A DNA stretch of 64,000 nt from Clostridioides difficile CD160 (GTDB lineage Bacteria > Bacillota > Clostridia > Peptostreptococcales > Peptostreptococcaceae). The notes beneath the pieces are model-generated. The model saw nothing but the letters and a program-made list of their open reading frames with translations. It did not search any database and was not told where the DNA came from. Below are positions 62,462 through 64,000 of this stretch, piece after piece. How positions within the stretch are numbered: the stretch's first letter is position 1; the number at the start of each line of letters is the position of its first letter. The stretch covers positions 1 to 64,000 of the forward strand of contig NZ_AVHW01000028.1 of the NCBI RefSeq assembly GCF_000449425.2. Reading direction: 5' to 3'. A program made the position numbers and the translations under genes.

Positions 62462-63510
62462 AAATAGATATAGAGAAGTTAAAACATAATGTCAAAATAA
62501 TTTCACAGAAGTGTCATGAAAGAAATATTAAGGTATCTTTTGTAACTAAATCATTTTGTGCACAAAAAGAGGTAGTAGAATCAGTATGTTGTGAAGGAAT
62601 AGACCATATAGCAGATTCGAGGATACAAAACTTAAAAAAATTACAAAATATAAATTTGCCTAAAATGCTGATTAGAATACCCATGATAAGTGAACTAGAA
62701 GAAGTTATCAATTATTGTGATATTAGCCTTAATTCAGAACTGGAAACCATAAAGAAACTAAATGAATTGTGTGAAAGTAAAAATATTATTCATAAGATAG
62801 TTCTTATGTTTGACTTAGGAGATTTACGAGAAGGATATTTTTATGAAGAAGACTTCTTTAACAGTGTAAGAGAGATAGTAAGATTAAAAAATATTAAAAT
62901 AATTGGTATAGCTACAAACTTAACTTGTTATGGAGCTGTTATACCATCTAGGGAAAATACAGGCAGACTAGTAAGTATAGCACGAAAAATGGAAGAAAAA
63001 TTTGGGATAGATACAGAAATAGTATCTGGAGGTAATTCAAGTTCTATGCATCTAATTATGAGTAATACTATGCCAGAAGGTATTACTAACTTGAGGATAG
63101 GTGAATCTATTATACTTGGTAGAGAAACAGCGTACGGTAAAAATATACATGGAACATATCAAGATGCATTTAAATTAGTATGTCAAATAATTGAATGTAA
63201 AGAAAAGCCATCAGTTCCCATTGGAGAAATAGGGGTTGATGCTTTTAGACATAAACCTGTTTATGAGGATAAAGGAATCTTAAAAAGGGCAATCATAGCT
63301 ATAGGTAAACAGGATATAAATATTGACTCTTTAATTCCAATAGACACTTATATAAAAATATTAGGGGCAAGTTCAGACCACATGATATTAGATGTAAGTA
63401 ATACAAAACATGATTATAAAGTAGGTGATAATGTGGAATTCTTATTAACTTATGGAGGTATCATGTCATCTAGTACGAGTGAATATGTTTCAAAAAAAAT
63501 TATAGTGTAG
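62446..63510 (+). CDS. orr: Ornithine racemase (PLP-dependent, alanine racemase family)
   Basis: This 354-aa PLP enzyme interconverts L- and D-ornithine, feeding D-ornithine to the aminomutase. The PLP lysine is Lys35 in VSFVTKSFCAQKE. VSGGNSSSMHLIMSN near 190 and LRIGESIILGRE near 217 bind the cofactor phosphate and substrate. It follows the fold III racemases but lacks the usual alanine racemase C-terminal length. The start overlaps the preceding gene by 16 bp, with AAGGAGG upstream. Confidence 0.93.
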   Translation: MYPRLEIDIEKLKHNVKIISQKCHERNIKVSFVTKSFCAQKEVVESVCCEGIDHIADSRIQNLKKLQNINLPKMLIRIPMISELEEVINYCDISLNSELETIKKLNELCESKNIIHKIVLMFDLGDLREGYFYEEDFFNSVREIVRLKNIKIIGIATNLTCYGAVIPSRENTGRLVSIARKMEEKFGIDTEIVSGGNSSSMHLIMSNTMPEGITNLRIGESIILGRETAYGKNIHGTYQDAFKLVCQIIECKEKPSVPIGEIGVDAFRHKPVYEDKGILKRAIIAIGKQDINIDSLIPIDTYIKILGASSDHMILDVSNTKHDYKVGDNVEFLLTYGGIMSSSTSEYVSKKIIV

Positions 63511-63539
63511 TGTTCAAATAATTAGGAGGAAATTACCTT

Positions 63540-64000
63540 ATGAAAGAGCGAGAATGTAGAAAAGCAAGTCTGTTTGATGCAATGATACCAATTACTTGTT
63601 TGATATTATTTTTAAGTCTAGGAGTCTTGATATATGGTTCATCACCTCATGTACCATTAATAGGAGCTGCAGCAGTAGCAGGGATTGTAGCTGTATATAG
63701 GCTTGGATTTAAATGGAAAGACTTAGAGTTAAGTATGTTTAATAGTATAAAGATGGCAATGCAAGCAATCTTAATTATAATTATAATAGGCGTACTTATA
63801 GGAACTTGGATAGTAAGTGGAGTAGTTCCATGTATGATTTACTGGGGACTAAAAATTTTATCACCAAATATTTTTTTAGTAGCATCAACACTAGTCTGTG
63901 CAATAGTGTCTCTTGCAACTGGTTCATCATGGAGCACAATGGGGACAGTTGGAGTAGCTCTTTTAGGAATTGGTCAAAGTTTAGGTATGCCAGTTGGATT
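63540..64000 (+). CDS. NhaC-type Na+/H+ antiporter, partial (runs off the window)
   Basis: The visible 153 residues have a short charged N-terminus and about four hydrophobic segments, including IPITCLILFLSLGVLIYG, AAVAGIVAVYRLGF, ILIIIIIGVLIGTWIVSG and the family's polar stretch SLATGSSWSTMGTVG. This fits the NhaC/YheL-type antiporter group, which may exchange an amino acid or product with ions. The ATG at 63540 follows AGGAGG. It is the last visible gene of the ornithine operon, so it may import ornithine or export a product; that is inference. Confidence 0.9.
   Translation, partial: MKERECRKASLFDAMIPITCLILFLSLGVLIYGSSPHVPLIGAAAVAGIVAVYRLGFKWKDLELSMFNSIKMAMQAILIIIIIGVLIGTWIVSGVVPCMIYWGLKILSPNIFLVASTLVCAIVSLATGSSWSTMGTVGVALLGIGQSLGMPVG

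Overview
The window is about 29-30% G+C by eye, with A/T-ending codons and strong AGGAGG-type ribosome sites, so it comes from a low-GC anaerobic Firmicute. Its gene content matches Clostridioides difficile very closely: adhE, the ldhA/hadAIBC-acdB-etfBA leucine-reduction locus, and the ord-ortAB-oraSE-racemase ornithine locus followed by an NhaC-type antiporter. Species is inferred from gene content and order. I see no tRNA, rRNA, CRISPR array, insertion sequence or intact mobile element. From memory, strain 630 carries conjugative transposons in this neighbourhood; none is present here.

Layout. 1-3.2 kb: a long leader and adhE (ethanol and acetyl-CoA/aldehyde metabolism). 3.5-9.1 kb: a minus-strand ABC exporter (ATPase and FtsX/MacB-type permease) with a small partner protein, divergent from a two-component system (SpoOB-type kinase and LytTR regulator). 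9.2-14.8 kb: a two-gene minus-strand unit of a 139-aa protein and a 1685-aa DUF4132 (MolR-like) protein. 15-25 kb: housekeeping and unknown genes, including a CxxCxxCC protein, an MBL hydrolase, RelQ alarmone synthetase, a metallophosphatase, a methyltransferase, a 5'-nucleotidase, a cupin regulator, an archaeal/plant-type D-aminoacyl-tRNA deacylase homologue and a DMT exporter. 25-26.3 kb: a radical-SAM protein paired with an ECF-type membrane component. 26.5-37.8 kb: ldhA, divergent from hadA-hadI-hadB-hadC-acdB-etfB-etfA, then a sigma-54 enhancer-binding protein (EBP). 38-42.2 kb: a small secreted protein, fba, DUF1904, RsuA-type pseudouridine synthase and RlmD/RumA. 42.2-43 kb: a decayed region holding a uridine-kinase-like pseudogene. 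43-52.6 kb: a PHP phosphatase, a LevR-type EBP and a mannose-family PTS with duplicated EIIA and EIIB, an ATC-hydrolase-like protein, an M20 dipeptidase and a broken desulfidase gene. 52.8-64 kb: an MBL hydrolase, a RocR-like EBP and the ornithine operon.

The unifying theme is sigma-54 control of fermentative nutrient use. Three operons (had, PTS, ornithine) each have a readable -24/-12 promoter with the GG and GC exactly 12 nt apart, a repeat or palindrome 80-130 nt upstream, and an EBP gene next to them. The had genes convert leucine-derived 2-oxoisocaproate to isocaproate. The ornithine genes convert ornithine to acetyl-CoA, alanine and ammonia. The PTS operon takes up an unknown sugar or sugar conjugate and has two hydrolase-like partners.

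Most interesting: the PTS/ATC-hydrolase/dipeptidase operon of unknown substrate, the DUF4132 pair, a sharp codon-use switch in the last ~380 bp of rlmD (a probable scar of mobile-element integration), two previously gene-like but broken loci, and the bacterial DTD2-like gene.
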